Position numbers and translations under genes: made by a program. Positions 1 through 8,865 of a stretch of DNA of 64,000 nt are shown here, in pieces. How positions within the stretch are numbered: position 1 is the stretch's first letter; each line of letters begins with the position of its first letter. Source of the stretch: Bacteroidales bacterium (GTDB taxonomy: Bacteria > Bacteroidota > Bacteroidia > Bacteroidales > Paludibacteraceae); contig CAAGHA010000023.1 in NCBI GenBank assembly GCA_900769555.1, positions 17,133 through 81,132 on the forward strand, read 5' to 3'. Below the pieces are notes generated by a model, which saw nothing but the letters and a program-made list of their open reading frames with translations, was not told the origin of the DNA and did not search any database.

Positions 1-263
1 TTCAAAAGGACACAAGCATTATCATCGAAACGGATATAAGATCCATCTTGACGTCTAACTTCTTTCTTTGTTCTAACAACAACTGCTTTAGAAACAGTTC
101 CTTTCTTCATGTCACTTGACGGGATTACATTCTTTACCGTTACCACGATAATATCCCCAACAGTAGCATAACGTTTCTTAGTACCTCCCAAAACGCGGAT
201 ACACAACGCTTCTTTGGCACCACTGTTATCAGCCACAACTAATCTAGATTCTTGCTGTATCAT
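1..263 (-). CDS. rplN: 50S ribosomal protein L14 (uL14), partial
   Basis: Large-subunit protein uL14, which binds 23S rRNA at the subunit interface. The ATG is at 261-263 (protein begins MIQQESRLVVADNSG) and the reading frame stays open to the left edge, giving about 87 of the roughly 120 residues usual for the family. It starts two bases after the stop codon of rpsQ, so it is the last visible gene of the S10 operon. The 3' part and the rest of the cluster lie outside the window. Confidence 0.96.
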   Translation of the reverse strand, partial: MIQQESRLVVADNSGAKEALCIRVLGGTKKRYATVGDIIVVTVKNVIPSSDMKKGTVSKAVVVRTKKEVRRQDGSYIRFDDNACVLL

Positions 264-265
264 AA

Positions 266-517
266 TTACTTAGCTCTTTCGATTATTTCTACTAATCTCC
301 ATCTCTTAGTCTTGCTCAACGGGCGAGTCTCCATGATTTTAACAAAATCGCCAATATTACATTCGTTTTTCTCGTCGTGAGCATGATATTTCTTCGTCTT
401 ATTAACGAACTTTTGATAAATAGGGTGTTTCTCCTTCCATTTTACTGCAACAGTAATGGTTTTATCCATCTTGTTGCTAGAAACAACTCCTTGTCTTTCT
501 TTTCTTAAGTTTCTCAT
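266..517 (-). CDS. rpsQ: 30S ribosomal protein S17 (uS17)
   Basis: Small-subunit assembly protein uS17, 83 residues, a normal length. It shows the family core: GVVSSNKMDKTITV near the N-terminus, then KYHAHDE, and the METRPLSKTKRW segment near the C-terminus. It lies between rpmC (18 bases upstream) and rplN (2 bases downstream), the conserved rpmC-rpsQ-rplN order of the S10/spc clusters. Confidence 0.97.
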   Translation of the reverse strand: MRNLRKERQGVVSSNKMDKTITVAVKWKEKHPIYQKFVNKTKKYHAHDEKNECNIGDFVKIMETRPLSKTKRWRLVEIIERAK

Positions 518-535
518 TTTAATCAGCTCAATTTA

Positions 536-730
536 TTAATTATTAAGATCTCGAAGAGTCAACTCCGTATTAATTCGTGCAATATTCTTACGAATAGCCT
601 TAATCTGAGAAGGATTCTCCAATGCTGAAACTGCATGACTCAATTTAATACGCACTAAATTATCTTTCTCTGCAGCAAGTTTGTCTTGCAACTCTTGCTT
701 TGTTAATTCTTTTAATTCTGCTATTTTCAT
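536..730 (-). CDS. rpmC: 50S ribosomal protein L29 (uL29)
   Basis: Small helical large-subunit protein uL29 found near the peptide exit site, 64 residues. It has the typical start (MKIAELKELTKQEL) and the central LVRIKLSHAVSALENPSQIKAIRKNIARI pattern of the family. It begins 6 bases after the rplP stop codon, so it is translated from the same polycistronic message. Confidence 0.96.
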   Translation of the reverse strand: MKIAELKELTKQELQDKLAAEKDNLVRIKLSHAVSALENPSQIKAIRKNIARINTELTLRDLNN

Positions 731-736
731 AACTTA

Positions 737-1171
737 TTACACGTTTTGGTTTTGAGCATCAAAATCTCTTCTAACAATAAACTTAGTAGCTATTGGCAAC
801 TTTTGTGCAGCTAGACGCAATGCCTCTTTTGCAACATCAAAAGGAACTCCTTCTACTTCAATTACAATACGTCCTGGAGTAATAGGCGCAACAAATCCCT
901 CCGGATTACCTTTTCCCTTACCCATACGCACCTCTGCAGGCTTCTTAGTAATTGGCTTATCAGGGAAAATTCGAATCCAAATCTGACCTTGTCTTTGCAT
1001 ATAACGTGTAACAGCAATACGCGCTGCTTCTATCTGACGTCCAGTGATCCACTTAGACTCCAAGGCCTTAATTCCGAATGAACCAAACGCTAGTTGATTT
1101 CCGCGTTGTGCTTCACCCTTCATGCGACCTTTTTGTTGTCTTCTGAACTTTGTTTTCTTAGGTTGTAACAT
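737..1171 (-). CDS. rplP: 50S ribosomal protein L16 (uL16)
   Basis: Large-subunit protein uL16, which contacts the A-site tRNA region, 144 residues. The start MLQPKKTKFRRQQKGRMKG and the segments GRQIEAARIAVTRYMQRQGQIWIRIFPDKP and RMGKGKGNPEGFVA are classic L16. It sits between rpsC and rpmC as in other S10 operons. The ATG at 1169-1171 is the only sensible start. Confidence 0.97.
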   Translation of the reverse strand: MLQPKKTKFRRQQKGRMKGEAQRGNQLAFGSFGIKALESKWITGRQIEAARIAVTRYMQRQGQIWIRIFPDKPITKKPAEVRMGKGKGNPEGFVAPITPGRIVIEVEGVPFDVAKEALRLAAQKLPIATKFIVRRDFDAQNQNV

Positions 1172-1202
1172 TTTTCCTTCAATTCTAATCCGTTAAACTG
1201 AA

Positions 1203-1928
1203 TTATTTTCTTTTTTTCTTGAAGCCTTGTTGTTTTCCGGCAGATTGATTTCCTCCTCTTCCTGACTCCTTAGAAGCTGTGAAATTTGGAGCTAAATCTC
1301 TCTTTCCATAAACCTCTCCACGGCAGATCCAAACTTTAATTCCGATCAAACCTACCTTTGTTAAAGCCTCAGCTTGTGCATAATCAATGTCAGCTCTCAA
1401 TGTATGCAATGGTGTTCTTCCCTCTTTATACATTTCTGAGCGTGCCATTTCAGCACCGTTCAAACGACCTGATACTTGGACTTTAATTCCTTCTGCACCC
1501 ATACGCATAGTAGAAGCAATAGCCATTTTTGTTGCACGACGATATGCTATTTTCCCTTCAACTTGACGAGCAATGTTATTTGCTACGATAGTTGCATCTA
1601 ATTCAGGTCTCTTCACTTCAAAGATGTTAATTTGAACCTCTTTGTCTGTGATACCTTTTAACTCTTCTTTTAACTTTTCTACTTCCTGTCCACCCTTTCC
1701 GATGATAAGTCCCGGACGAGCTGTACATACAGTGATAGTAACTAATTTTAATGTACGTTCGATAACTATTCTTGAAACGCTAGCCTTTGCAAGACGGGCA
1801 TTTAGATACTTTCTCAACTTTGCATCTTCCAAGATAGTATCGCCGTAATTATTTCCGCCGAACCAATTTGAGTCCCAACCCTTGATGATTCCTAAACGGT
1901 TACTTATTGGATTTACTTTCTGTCCCAT
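1203..1928 (-). CDS. rpsC: 30S ribosomal protein S3 (uS3)
   Basis: Small-subunit protein uS3, part of the mRNA entry channel, 241 residues. It starts MGQKVNPISNRLGI. A type-2 KH domain with the nucleic-acid-binding loop IIGKGG lies near residue 75, and the C-terminal S3 domain runs from about residue 120 to 215. The tail is glycine- and lysine-rich, as often seen in Bacteroidota. It follows rplV with a 7-base gap. Confidence 0.97.
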   Translation of the reverse strand: MGQKVNPISNRLGIIKGWDSNWFGGNNYGDTILEDAKLRKYLNARLAKASVSRIVIERTLKLVTITVCTARPGLIIGKGGQEVEKLKEELKGITDKEVQINIFEVKRPELDATIVANNIARQVEGKIAYRRATKMAIASTMRMGAEGIKVQVSGRLNGAEMARSEMYKEGRTPLHTLRADIDYAQAEALTKVGLIGIKVWICRGEVYGKRDLAPNFTASKESGRGGNQSAGKQQGFKKKRK

Positions 1929-1935
1929 CTAACAA

Positions 1936-2343
1936 TTAATTTAGGTTAGCATTATTAATAGAATCTACAAATATAGTCACGTGATTAGAACGTTTACGAA
2001 TTCTATATCCTCTTCCTTGTGGTGCTGGACGCAATCTCTTCAATGTTCTTGCGCCATCAACATAAATTGAACTGATATACAACTCTCCACTGTCCGCTTT
2101 TCTTTCGTTCTTCTGCTCCCAGTTTGCGATAGCAGAACGAAGTAACTTCTCCAAACGATTAGAAGCCTCTTTCTTTGAGTATCTCAACACGCTAAGAGCC
2201 TTATATGCTTCCATCCCACGAATCATATCAGCCACTAAACGCATCTTACGAGGTGAAGTTGGTACATCATTCAACTTCGCAAAATATTGCGAACGACGCG
2301 CCTCCTTCATTGCCTTTGCCGAGTTTTGCTTTCTTTGACTCAT
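1936..2343 (-). CDS. rplV: 50S ribosomal protein L22 (uL22)
   Basis: Large-subunit protein uL22. In this family a long beta hairpin lines the peptide exit tunnel and is a site of macrolide-resistance changes. The 135 residues include an N-terminal extension of about 20 residues before the conserved AKLNDVPTSPRKMRLVADMIRGM segment. The hairpin region near LKRLRPAPQGRGYRIRKRSNH appears intact. Neighbours are rpsS upstream and rpsC downstream. Confidence 0.96.
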   Translation of the reverse strand: MSQRKQNSAKAMKEARRSQYFAKLNDVPTSPRKMRLVADMIRGMEAYKALSVLRYSKKEASNRLEKLLRSAIANWEQKNERKADSGELYISSIYVDGARTLKRLRPAPQGRGYRIRKRSNHVTIFVDSINNANLN

Positions 2344-2382
2344 TTTATCTTTACTTTTTTAATTTTTTACTTAAATCACGGT

Positions 2383-2652
2383 TTATTTTTTCTTATTTCC
2401 ACCGTGTCCTCTAAATGTACGAGTCATTGAGAACTCACCTAACTTATGGCCTACCATGTTCTCAGTTACGTACACAGGAATAAATTTATTTCCGTTATGA
2501 ACTGCTATTGTGTGACCCACAAAGTCAGGAGAAATCATTGATGCTCTTGACCATGTCTTAATTACGGATTTCTTTCCGCTTTCATTCATCGCCAAAACTT
2601 TCTTCTCTAACTTTACACTAATAAATGGGCCTTTTTTTAATGAACGACTCAT
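2383..2652 (-). CDS. rpsS: 30S ribosomal protein S19 (uS19)
   Basis: Head protein uS19 of the small subunit, 89 residues. It carries MSRSLKKGPFI at the start, KTWSRASMISPDFVGHTIAVHNG in the middle and GHKLGEFSMTRTFRGH near the end, all diagnostic of the family. It is placed between rplB (17 bases upstream) and rplV. Confidence 0.97.
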   Translation of the reverse strand: MSRSLKKGPFISVKLEKKVLAMNESGKKSVIKTWSRASMISPDFVGHTIAVHNGNKFIPVYVTENMVGHKLGEFSMTRTFRGHGGNKKK

Positions 2653-2669
2653 AAAAATTACCTTTTAAA

Positions 2670-3494
2670 TTACTTTTTCCTTCTTTCGATAATATACTTA
2701 TTAGAAGCATTCTTAGGTGCTCTTGTCTTGTAGCCCTTAGCCAACAAGCCTTTTCTTGAACGTGGATGTCCTCCTGATTGACGACCTTCTCCACCACCCA
2801 TTGGATGATCTACCGGGTTCATCACTACAGCTCTATTTCGAGGACGACGTCCTAACCAACGTGAACGACCTGCTTTACCTGAACGCTCCAATGCGTGGTC
2901 TGAATTACCTACCGCACCAATTGTAGCCTTACATGTACATAAGATCATTCTCGTCTCACCTGAAGGTAATTTTACAATCGCATATTTGCCTTCTCTCGAA
3001 GTTAATTGCGCAAACGTTCCTGCTGAACGAACCAAAGCGGCTCCTTGTCCAGGACGTAATTCCAAATTGTGGATAATTGTTCCCAACGGAATGTTTTGCA
3101 AAGGCAATGCATTTCCTACTTCAGGAGCGGCTTCTGATCCAGACAAAATCTCTTGTCCTACTTCCAAGCCATTTGGCGCCAAGATATAACGTTTCTCTCC
3201 ATCTACGTAAAATAACAATGCAATACGTGCCGAACGATTTGGATCGTACTCAATTGTCTTTACAACTGCAGGAACGCCATCCTTGTCTCTCTTGAAGTCA
3301 ATTACTCTATACTTTCTCTTGTGACCTCCTCCAATGTAACGCATTGTCATTTTTCCGGTATTATTTCTACCTCCGGTCTTCGACAATCCTTTCACAAGAG
3401 ACTTCTCTGGTGTGCTTGACGTAATTGTATCAAACGTACCAATAATTTTGTGTCTTTGACCCGGCGTTGTGGGTCTGAATTTACGAACAGCCAT
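2670..3494 (-). CDS. rplB: 50S ribosomal protein L2 (uL2)
   Basis: Large-subunit protein uL2, close to the peptidyl-transferase centre and needed for subunit joining, 274 residues. It has RNTGKMTMRYIGGGHKRKYR in the N-terminal half. The MNPVDHPMGGGEGRQSGGHP segment near residue 225 contains the conserved functional histidine. It is preceded by rplW with a 5-base gap. Confidence 0.98.
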   Translation of the reverse strand: MAVRKFRPTTPGQRHKIIGTFDTITSSTPEKSLVKGLSKTGGRNNTGKMTMRYIGGGHKRKYRVIDFKRDKDGVPAVVKTIEYDPNRSARIALLFYVDGEKRYILAPNGLEVGQEILSGSEAAPEVGNALPLQNIPLGTIIHNLELRPGQGAALVRSAGTFAQLTSREGKYAIVKLPSGETRMILCTCKATIGAVGNSDHALERSGKAGRSRWLGRRPRNRAVVMNPVDHPMGGGEGRQSGGHPRSRKGLLAKGYKTRAPKNASNKYIIERRKK

Positions 3495-3499
3495 TTGTC

Positions 3500-3790
3500 T
3501 TAAATATTGCTATAAAAATCTATTACTTCTCCTTCTTTCAAAGTTACATACGCCTTCTTATATGAAGCTGCACGTCCCTTCAAAATACCTGTCTTTGTGT
3601 AACGAGCCTTAGCCTTTCCTTCTACTTGTAAGGTATTGACTGAAACTACTGTCACATTATACAACTCCTCAATTGCCTTCTTGATCTCGATCTTATTGGC
3701 CTTCGGAGATACACGAAAACCATAGCGAGAATACTTCTCACTAGTGTTTTGTGTCTTTTCTGTTGTAATCGGTTTAATTATGATTCCCAT
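3500..3790 (-). CDS. rplW: 50S ribosomal protein L23 (uL23)
   Basis: Large-subunit protein uL23. At the exit tunnel it is the docking site for trigger factor and the signal recognition particle. It has 96 residues, with the family's ITTEKT start motif, the KANKIEIKKAIEELYNVTV core and the GRAASYKKAYVTLKEG end. It lies between rplD and rplB with short gaps. Confidence 0.96.
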   Translation of the reverse strand: MGIIIKPITTEKTQNTSEKYSRYGFRVSPKANKIEIKKAIEELYNVTVVSVNTLQVEGKAKARYTKTGILKGRAASYKKAYVTLKEGEVIDFYSNI

Positions 3791-3803
3791 CCTTTCAACC
3801 TCC

Positions 3804-4433
3804 TTAATCTTTTAAATTATTCTCAATATTAGCCAAAGCACCTTCTGTAATCAAAAGGCATGCAGAATCCAAAATTGCATAAGTATTTACATCTGAAGAT
3901 GTTATAACTTTTGCATTTTGTAAATTTCTAGCTGACAAATATACGTTTTTATTTGGTTCTGACAAAATTAAAAGCGTTTTCTTATCAGCAATTTTCAATC
4001 CTGACATCATTGAAACGAAATCTTTTGTCTTTGGTGCATCAAATGATACATTCTCAACAACAATAATTTCATTGTCTTTAATCTTTGCAGACAACGCAGA
4101 TTTACGCGCCAATTTCTTTGTCTTCTTATTTAACTTGAAGCTATAATCTCTTGGAACAGGACCAAATACTCTTGCTCCTCCTACCAATACAGGTGAGTTA
4201 ATGTCTCCACGACGTGCTCCACCTCCTCCTTTTTGGCGTCCCAATTTACGAGTACTTCCAGAAATTTCGCTTCTCTCCTTTGATTTATGTGTTCCTTGAC
4301 GTTTGTTTGCTAGATATTGCTTAACGTCCAAATACATCACATGCTCATTTGGTTCGATGCCAAAAACACTATCATCCAAAGATACTTTTCTTCCTGTATC
4401 TTCTCCTTTGATGTTATATACACTAAGTTCCAT
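3804..4433 (-). CDS. rplD: 50S ribosomal protein L4 (uL4)
   Basis: Large-subunit protein uL4, 209 residues. Its extended loop (residues about 45-95, rich in G, R and K, with QGTHKSKERSEISGS and GRQKGGGGARRGD) reaches the exit tunnel. Its start overlaps the rplC stop by one base (TAATG), which suggests translational coupling. In enterobacteria L4 represses its own operon; no such control site is evident here. Confidence 0.97.
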   Translation of the reverse strand: MELSVYNIKGEDTGRKVSLDDSVFGIEPNEHVMYLDVKQYLANKRQGTHKSKERSEISGSTRKLGRQKGGGGARRGDINSPVLVGGARVFGPVPRDYSFKLNKKTKKLARKSALSAKIKDNEIIVVENVSFDAPKTKDFVSMMSGLKIADKKTLLILSEPNKNVYLSARNLQNAKVITSSDVNTYAILDSACLLITEGALANIENNLKD

Positions 4434-5050
4434 TACTTATTCACTATTACGATTGAACCTTTAGCTCCTGGCAACGATCCTTTCAAAATCAAAAGATTGT
4501 TTTCAGGAATTACTTTTAACACTTGAAGATTCTGAACAGTAACAGACTCTCCACCCATACGTCCGGCCATACGCATTCCTTTGAATACTTTTGCCGGATA
4601 AGAACATGCACCAATTGATCCTGGTGCTCTCAAACGATTGTGCTGACCATGAGTTGTTTGTTGAACTCCTCCAAATCCATGACGTTTAACAACACCTTGG
4701 AATCCTTTTCCTTTAGAGGTTCCTACAACATCTACAAACTTAGAATCTGAAAACAAATCTACTGTGATTTCATCACCTAATTTGTACTCTGATTCAAATC
4801 CTTTGAACTCGGCCAAGTGTCTCTTTGGTGTTACGTTGGCTTTCTTGAAGTGACCCATCTCTGCTTGAGTGGTGTGTTTCTCCTTCTTATCCATAAATCC
4901 TAATTGGATTGCCTCATAACCATCTGTTTCGATGGTTTTGATTTGCGTAACAACGCAAGGACCTACTTCGACAACAGTGCATGGAACATTTTTTCCATCG
5001 GCACTGAAAACGGATGTCATTCCGATCTTTTTTCCTAATAATCCTGGCAT
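4433..5050 (-). CDS. rplC: 50S ribosomal protein L3 (uL3)
   Basis: Large-subunit assembly-initiator protein uL3, 205 residues, starting MPGLLGKKIGMTSVF. The conserved GTSKGKGFQGVVKRHGFGG segment and the THGQHNRLRAPGSIG segment, including the glutamine that is methylated in some bacteria, are present near residues 115-150. One-base overlap with rplD downstream and a 16-base gap from rpsJ upstream. Confidence 0.97.
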   Translation of the reverse strand: MPGLLGKKIGMTSVFSADGKNVPCTVVEVGPCVVTQIKTIETDGYEAIQLGFMDKKEKHTTQAEMGHFKKANVTPKRHLAEFKGFESEYKLGDEITVDLFSDSKFVDVVGTSKGKGFQGVVKRHGFGGVQQTTHGQHNRLRAPGSIGACSYPAKVFKGMRMAGRMGGESVTVQNLQVLKVIPENNLLILKGSLPGAKGSIVIVNK

Positions 5051-5066
5051 TTCAATAAATATTAAA

Positions 5067-5375
5067 TTACAATACTTTAATTTCTACATGCACTCCACTT
5101 GGCAACTCTAACTTCATCAAAGCATCTACTGTCTTTCCTGTTGAACTATAGATGTCTATCAATCTCTTAAATGAAGACAATTGGAATTGCTCTCTTGACT
5201 TTTTATTAACGAAAGTCGAACGGTTTACCGTAAAAATACGTTTGTGTGTTGGCAATGGAATTGGACCACTTACTGCTGCACCTGTACTTTTTACAGTCTT
5301 TACAATCTTCTCAGCTGATTTATCAACCAAATTGTGATCGTAAGATTTTAACTTAATTCTAATTTTTTGACTCAT
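5067..5375 (-). CDS. rpsJ: 30S ribosomal protein S10 (uS10)
   Basis: Small-subunit protein uS10, which in the family also acts with NusB in transcription antitermination, 102 residues. It contains IRIKLKSYDHNLVDKS at the start, then GPIPLPTHKRIFTVNRSTFVNKKSREQF and the C-terminal LPSGVHVEIKV. It follows fusA by 24 bases, as in other Bacteroidota, with no tuf gene in between. Confidence 0.97.
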   Translation of the reverse strand: MSQKIRIKLKSYDHNLVDKSAEKIVKTVKSTGAAVSGPIPLPTHKRIFTVNRSTFVNKKSREQFQLSSFKRLIDIYSSTGKTVDALMKLELPSGVHVEIKVL

Positions 5376-5399
5376 CTCTTTGAATCTTATTTGTTATAA

Positions 5400-7523
5400 T
5401 TACAATAATTCTACTCTTCCTTTTGCTTCTGTTACTACTTGCTTAGCAATTGATGTAGAAACTTCTGCATAATGTGAAAACTCCATTGATGATGTTGCAC
5501 GTCCTGAAGTGATAGTACGTAAATCTGTTACATAACCGAACATCTCTGCCAAAGGAACTTTTGCTTTAACAATTCTAGCTCCTGAACGGCTAGTTTCCAT
5601 TCCTTCTACTTGTCCACGACGTTTGTTCAAGTCTCCAATTACATCTCCCATGTTCTCTTCCGGAGTAATTACTTCCAACTTCATAATTGGCTCCATCAAA
5701 ACTGGTTTTGCTTTTGCACAAGCCTCTTTAAATGCCAAGTTTGCACAAATTTCAAATGACAATTGGTCTGAATCGACCGGGTGATATGATCCATCCTCTA
5801 CAACTACTTTCAATTGCTCAACAGGGAATCCTGCCAAAACTCCATTACGCATTGCAGATTGGAATCCTTTTTGGATAGATGGAATAAATTCCTTAGGAAT
5901 ATTACCTCCCTTAACAACATCTTCAAATTGCAAGTTTCCTTCGAATCCTTCGTCAACCGGACCTACTTTTACAATAATATCAGCATACTTACCACGACCT
6001 CCGGATTGTTTCTTATACAACTCACGATGAGATACTGTGTTAGTAATAGCCTCCTTATAGCTTACTTGTGGACGTCCTTGATTACATTCTACTTTAAACT
6101 CTCTTCTCAAACGATCGATAATAATCTCCAAGTGAAGCTCACCCATTCCCGAGATAACTGTTTGGCCTGATTGTTCGTCAGTTTTTACTGTAAATGTTGG
6201 ATCCTCTTCAGCCAATTTAGCTAAACCATTTCCTAATTTATCAACATCTTTTTGTGTCTTAGGCTCAATTGCAATACCAATCACTGGATCTGGGAAGTCC
6301 ATTGACTCCAATACCATGTGATCTTTTGCCTCTTCACTACACAATGTATCACCTGTACGGATATCTTTAAATCCAACTCCAGCTCCAATATCTCCAGCAG
6401 AGATTACATCAACTGCATTTTGGTGATTTGAATGCATTTGGAACAAACGAGAAATACGTTCTTTCTTTCCTGAACGTGTATTGAAGATATATGAACCTGC
6501 ATCAATCTTTCCTGAATATACACGGAAGAAGCACAAACGTCCTACGTATGGGTCTGTCGCAATCTTAAACGCCAACGCACACAAAGGTTCGTCTTCATCT
6601 GGATGTCTTACAACTTGTTTGTCAGGATCATCTAATGATGTTCCTATAATTTCAGGAGTATCCATTGGACTAGGCAAATACGCACAAACAGAATCCAACA
6701 TTGTTTGAACTCCCTTATTCTTGAATGATGAACCACAAATCATTGGGAAGATAGCCATTGCAATTGTCGCTTTTCTCAATGCTACACGAATTTCATCTTC
6801 AGTAATTGTTGACGGATCATCAAAGAATTTCTCCATCAATACATCATCATGCTCTGCTATAGCTTCCAACATCTTCTCTCTCCACTCTTGAGCCTCATCC
6901 ATCAAATCAGCAGGTATATCCTCTACTGAATATTGAGCACCCATAGTCTCATCATTCCATACAATAGCCTTCATCTTCACAAGGTCAACTACTCCTTTAA
7001 ATGTCTCTTCTGCTCCGATAGGAATTTGAATAGGACATGGATTAGCACCTAACACCTCTTTAATTTGAGCATATACGTCAAAAAAGTTTGCACCGGAACG
7101 GTCCATCTTGTTAACGTAACAAATACGAGGCACATTATATTTATCAGCTTGACGCCATACTGTCTCTGATTGAGGCTCAACTCCACCTACAGCACAGAAT
7201 GCAGCCACAGCACCATCCAAGATACGCAAAGAACGCTCTACCTCAACTGTAAAGTCAACGTGTCCCGGAGTGTCAATCAAGTTAATCTTATATTTCTTAT
7301 CTGCGTAATTCCAGAATGTTGTAGTAGCAGCAGAAGTAATAGTAATACCTCTCTCTTGCTCTTGTTCCATCCAGTCCATTGTTGCTGCACCATCATGAAC
7401 CTCACCAATTTTATGAGTCAATCCTGTGTAGAACAAAATACGCTCTGATGTTGTTGTTTTACCGGCATCAATGTGAGCCATGATACCGATATTTCTTGTA
7501 TATTTTAAATCTGCTTTAGCCAT
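5400..7523 (-). CDS. fusA: Elongation factor G
   Basis: Translational GTPase that drives tRNA-mRNA translocation and, with RRF, ribosome recycling. It has 707 residues, full length. The GTP-binding motifs are AHIDAGKTT (residues 16-24), DTPGHVD and NKMD, with RGITI in switch 1. Domains II to V follow, ending in GYVTDLRTITSGRATSSMEFSHY. Its place between rpsG and rpsJ marks it as the canonical ribosomal copy rather than a tetracycline-protection homologue. Confidence 0.97.
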   Translation of the reverse strand: MAKADLKYTRNIGIMAHIDAGKTTTSERILFYTGLTHKIGEVHDGAATMDWMEQEQERGITITSAATTTFWNYADKKYKINLIDTPGHVDFTVEVERSLRILDGAVAAFCAVGGVEPQSETVWRQADKYNVPRICYVNKMDRSGANFFDVYAQIKEVLGANPCPIQIPIGAEETFKGVVDLVKMKAIVWNDETMGAQYSVEDIPADLMDEAQEWREKMLEAIAEHDDVLMEKFFDDPSTITEDEIRVALRKATIAMAIFPMICGSSFKNKGVQTMLDSVCAYLPSPMDTPEIIGTSLDDPDKQVVRHPDEDEPLCALAFKIATDPYVGRLCFFRVYSGKIDAGSYIFNTRSGKKERISRLFQMHSNHQNAVDVISAGDIGAGVGFKDIRTGDTLCSEEAKDHMVLESMDFPDPVIGIAIEPKTQKDVDKLGNGLAKLAEEDPTFTVKTDEQSGQTVISGMGELHLEIIIDRLRREFKVECNQGRPQVSYKEAITNTVSHRELYKKQSGGRGKYADIIVKVGPVDEGFEGNLQFEDVVKGGNIPKEFIPSIQKGFQSAMRNGVLAGFPVEQLKVVVEDGSYHPVDSDQLSFEICANLAFKEACAKAKPVLMEPIMKLEVITPEENMGDVIGDLNKRRGQVEGMETSRSGARIVKAKVPLAEMFGYVTDLRTITSGRATSSMEFSHYAEVSTSIAKQVVTEAKGRVELL

Positions 7524-7541
7524 TGTTTATTATATTAGAGA

Positions 7542-8018
7542 TTAAAATCTGAAATGTGCATAAGCACGGTTTGCTTCTGCCATCTTATGCATATCCTCTT
7601 TACGCTTAAATGCTCCACCTTGATTATTGTAAGCATCTGCGATCTCTGCAGCTAATTTCTCAGCCATTGAGTGTCCACTTCTCTTACGAGAGAAGATAAT
7701 CATATTTTTCATTGAAATAGACTCTTTTCTATCCGGACGGATCTCTGTTGGAACTTGGAATGTTGCTCCTCCTACTCGACGAGACTTAACCTCCACTTGT
7801 GGAGTAATATTTTCCAAAGCTTTCTTCCAAATCTCTAACGGTGTTTTTTCTTCGTTAGGTAGTTTAGTTTTTACATTCTCTAATGCAGTATAGAAAATAT
7901 CATATGCGATAGTTTTCTTACCGTCAAACATTAAATGGTTCACAAATCTACTAACCATTACCTCATTAAAAACCGGATCTGGTAAAATAATCCGTTTTTT
8001 TGGTTTTGCTTTTCTCAT
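7542..8018 (-). CDS. rpsG: 30S ribosomal protein S7 (uS7)
   Basis: Small-subunit head assembly protein uS7, 158 residues. It shows the MVSRFVNHLMFDGKKTIAYDIFY helix, the VKSRRVGGATFQVPTEIRPDR hairpin and the KLAAEIADAYNNQGGAFKRKEDMHKMAEANRAYAHFRF C-terminus typical of the family. It is separated from rpsL by 132 bases, the widest gap in this operon, and from fusA by 18. Confidence 0.97.
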   Translation of the reverse strand: MRKAKPKKRIILPDPVFNEVMVSRFVNHLMFDGKKTIAYDIFYTALENVKTKLPNEEKTPLEIWKKALENITPQVEVKSRRVGGATFQVPTEIRPDRKESISMKNMIIFSRKRSGHSMAEKLAAEIADAYNNQGGAFKRKEDMHKMAEANRAYAHFRF

Positions 8019-8150
8019 TTTTAATCAAAATTTTGTTTTGTTTTGGTTGCTCGTTGCTTCAACGGTTTCTCCAAACCATTTACTCAACCTTCATCTGCCA
8101 CCTGTAAAACGAAAACTTGTTTTACTTAATTTAATTTACTCTCGTTAGAA

Positions 8151-8534
8151 TTACTTCTTAGCCTCTTTTGGTCTCTTTGCACCATACTTAGAACGACGTT
8201 GTGTACGACCGTTTACTCCTGCTGTATCCAAAGTACCACGAACAACGTGATAACGAACACCGGGCAAATCTTTAACACGACCTCCACGCACCATTACAAT
8301 TGAGTGCTCTTGCAAATTGTGTCCTTCTCCCGGAATGTAAGCATTCACCTCTTTTTGGTTTGTCAAACGAACTCTGGCAACCTTTCTCATCGCCGAATTC
8401 GGTTTCTTTGGAGTTGTAGTGTAAACTCTCACACAAACACCTCTTCTTTGTGGACATGAGTCCAATGCTGGAGATTTACTCTTCTCCAACTGACTTTCCC
8501 TTCCTTTTCTAACTAACTGTTGAATTGTAGGCAT
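8151..8534 (-). CDS. rpsL: 30S ribosomal protein S12 (uS12)
   Basis: Decoding-centre protein uS12, 127 residues, and the first gene of the operon. The lysines of PKKPNSA (near residue 43) and of RVKDLPGVRYH, where streptomycin-resistance changes are known to fall, carry the ordinary residues, so the protein looks drug-sensitive in form. A good Bacteroidota promoter lies about 60 bases upstream of the ATG. Confidence 0.97.
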   Translation of the reverse strand: MPTIQQLVRKGRESQLEKSKSPALDSCPQRRGVCVRVYTTTPKKPNSAMRKVARVRLTNQKEVNAYIPGEGHNLQEHSIVMVRGGRVKDLPGVRYHVVRGTLDTAGVNGRTQRRSKYGAKRPKEAKK

Positions 8535-8590
8535 TTTGTTTTACTTTTAATTTATTTATTAATTTTTTAACATTCTACTAAATGAGGGTA

Positions 8591-8622
8591 CAAAATTAGA
8601 CATTTATTTTATAATAAACAAA
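8591..8622 (-). promoter_or_regulatory. Promoter of the rpsL/S10 ribosomal operon
   Basis: Read on the minus strand, TTTG (8619-8622), a 20-base spacer and TAATTTTG (8591-8598) match the housekeeping promoter of Bacteroidota (TTTG, 19-21 bases, TAnnTTTG). The start of transcription should fall near 8584, giving a leader of about 50 bases before the rpsL ATG. Confidence 0.75.
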
Positions 8623-8809
8623 TTTTTTACTAAAACTTTTGAAAAACAAATATATACAACTATTTTATTTTTAATCTTATCTCTGTTATCGATCTTAAAA
8701 ACCGTTTTTATGAACTTTAGCAAAATCAAGTTGAATGGTATTTGTCTTTATTTATTGTTTTCAAGATATACAATTTATGATAGTCAACTCATTTTTTTGC
8801 GTTTCTACT

Positions 8810-8840
8810 ATTGTTGTATTAACAAGAAATTTTAAATTTG
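8810..8840 (+). promoter_or_regulatory. Probable promoter of the HD-domain membrane protein
   Basis: ATTG at 8810-8813, a 19-base spacer and a full TAAATTTG box at 8833-8840. The upstream element matches three of four bases of the Bacteroidota TTTG box. It lies 26 bases before the start codon at 8866 and is divergent to the ribosomal promoter. Confidence 0.5.
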
Positions 8841-8865
8841 CTACATAATATATATAATATGGTAT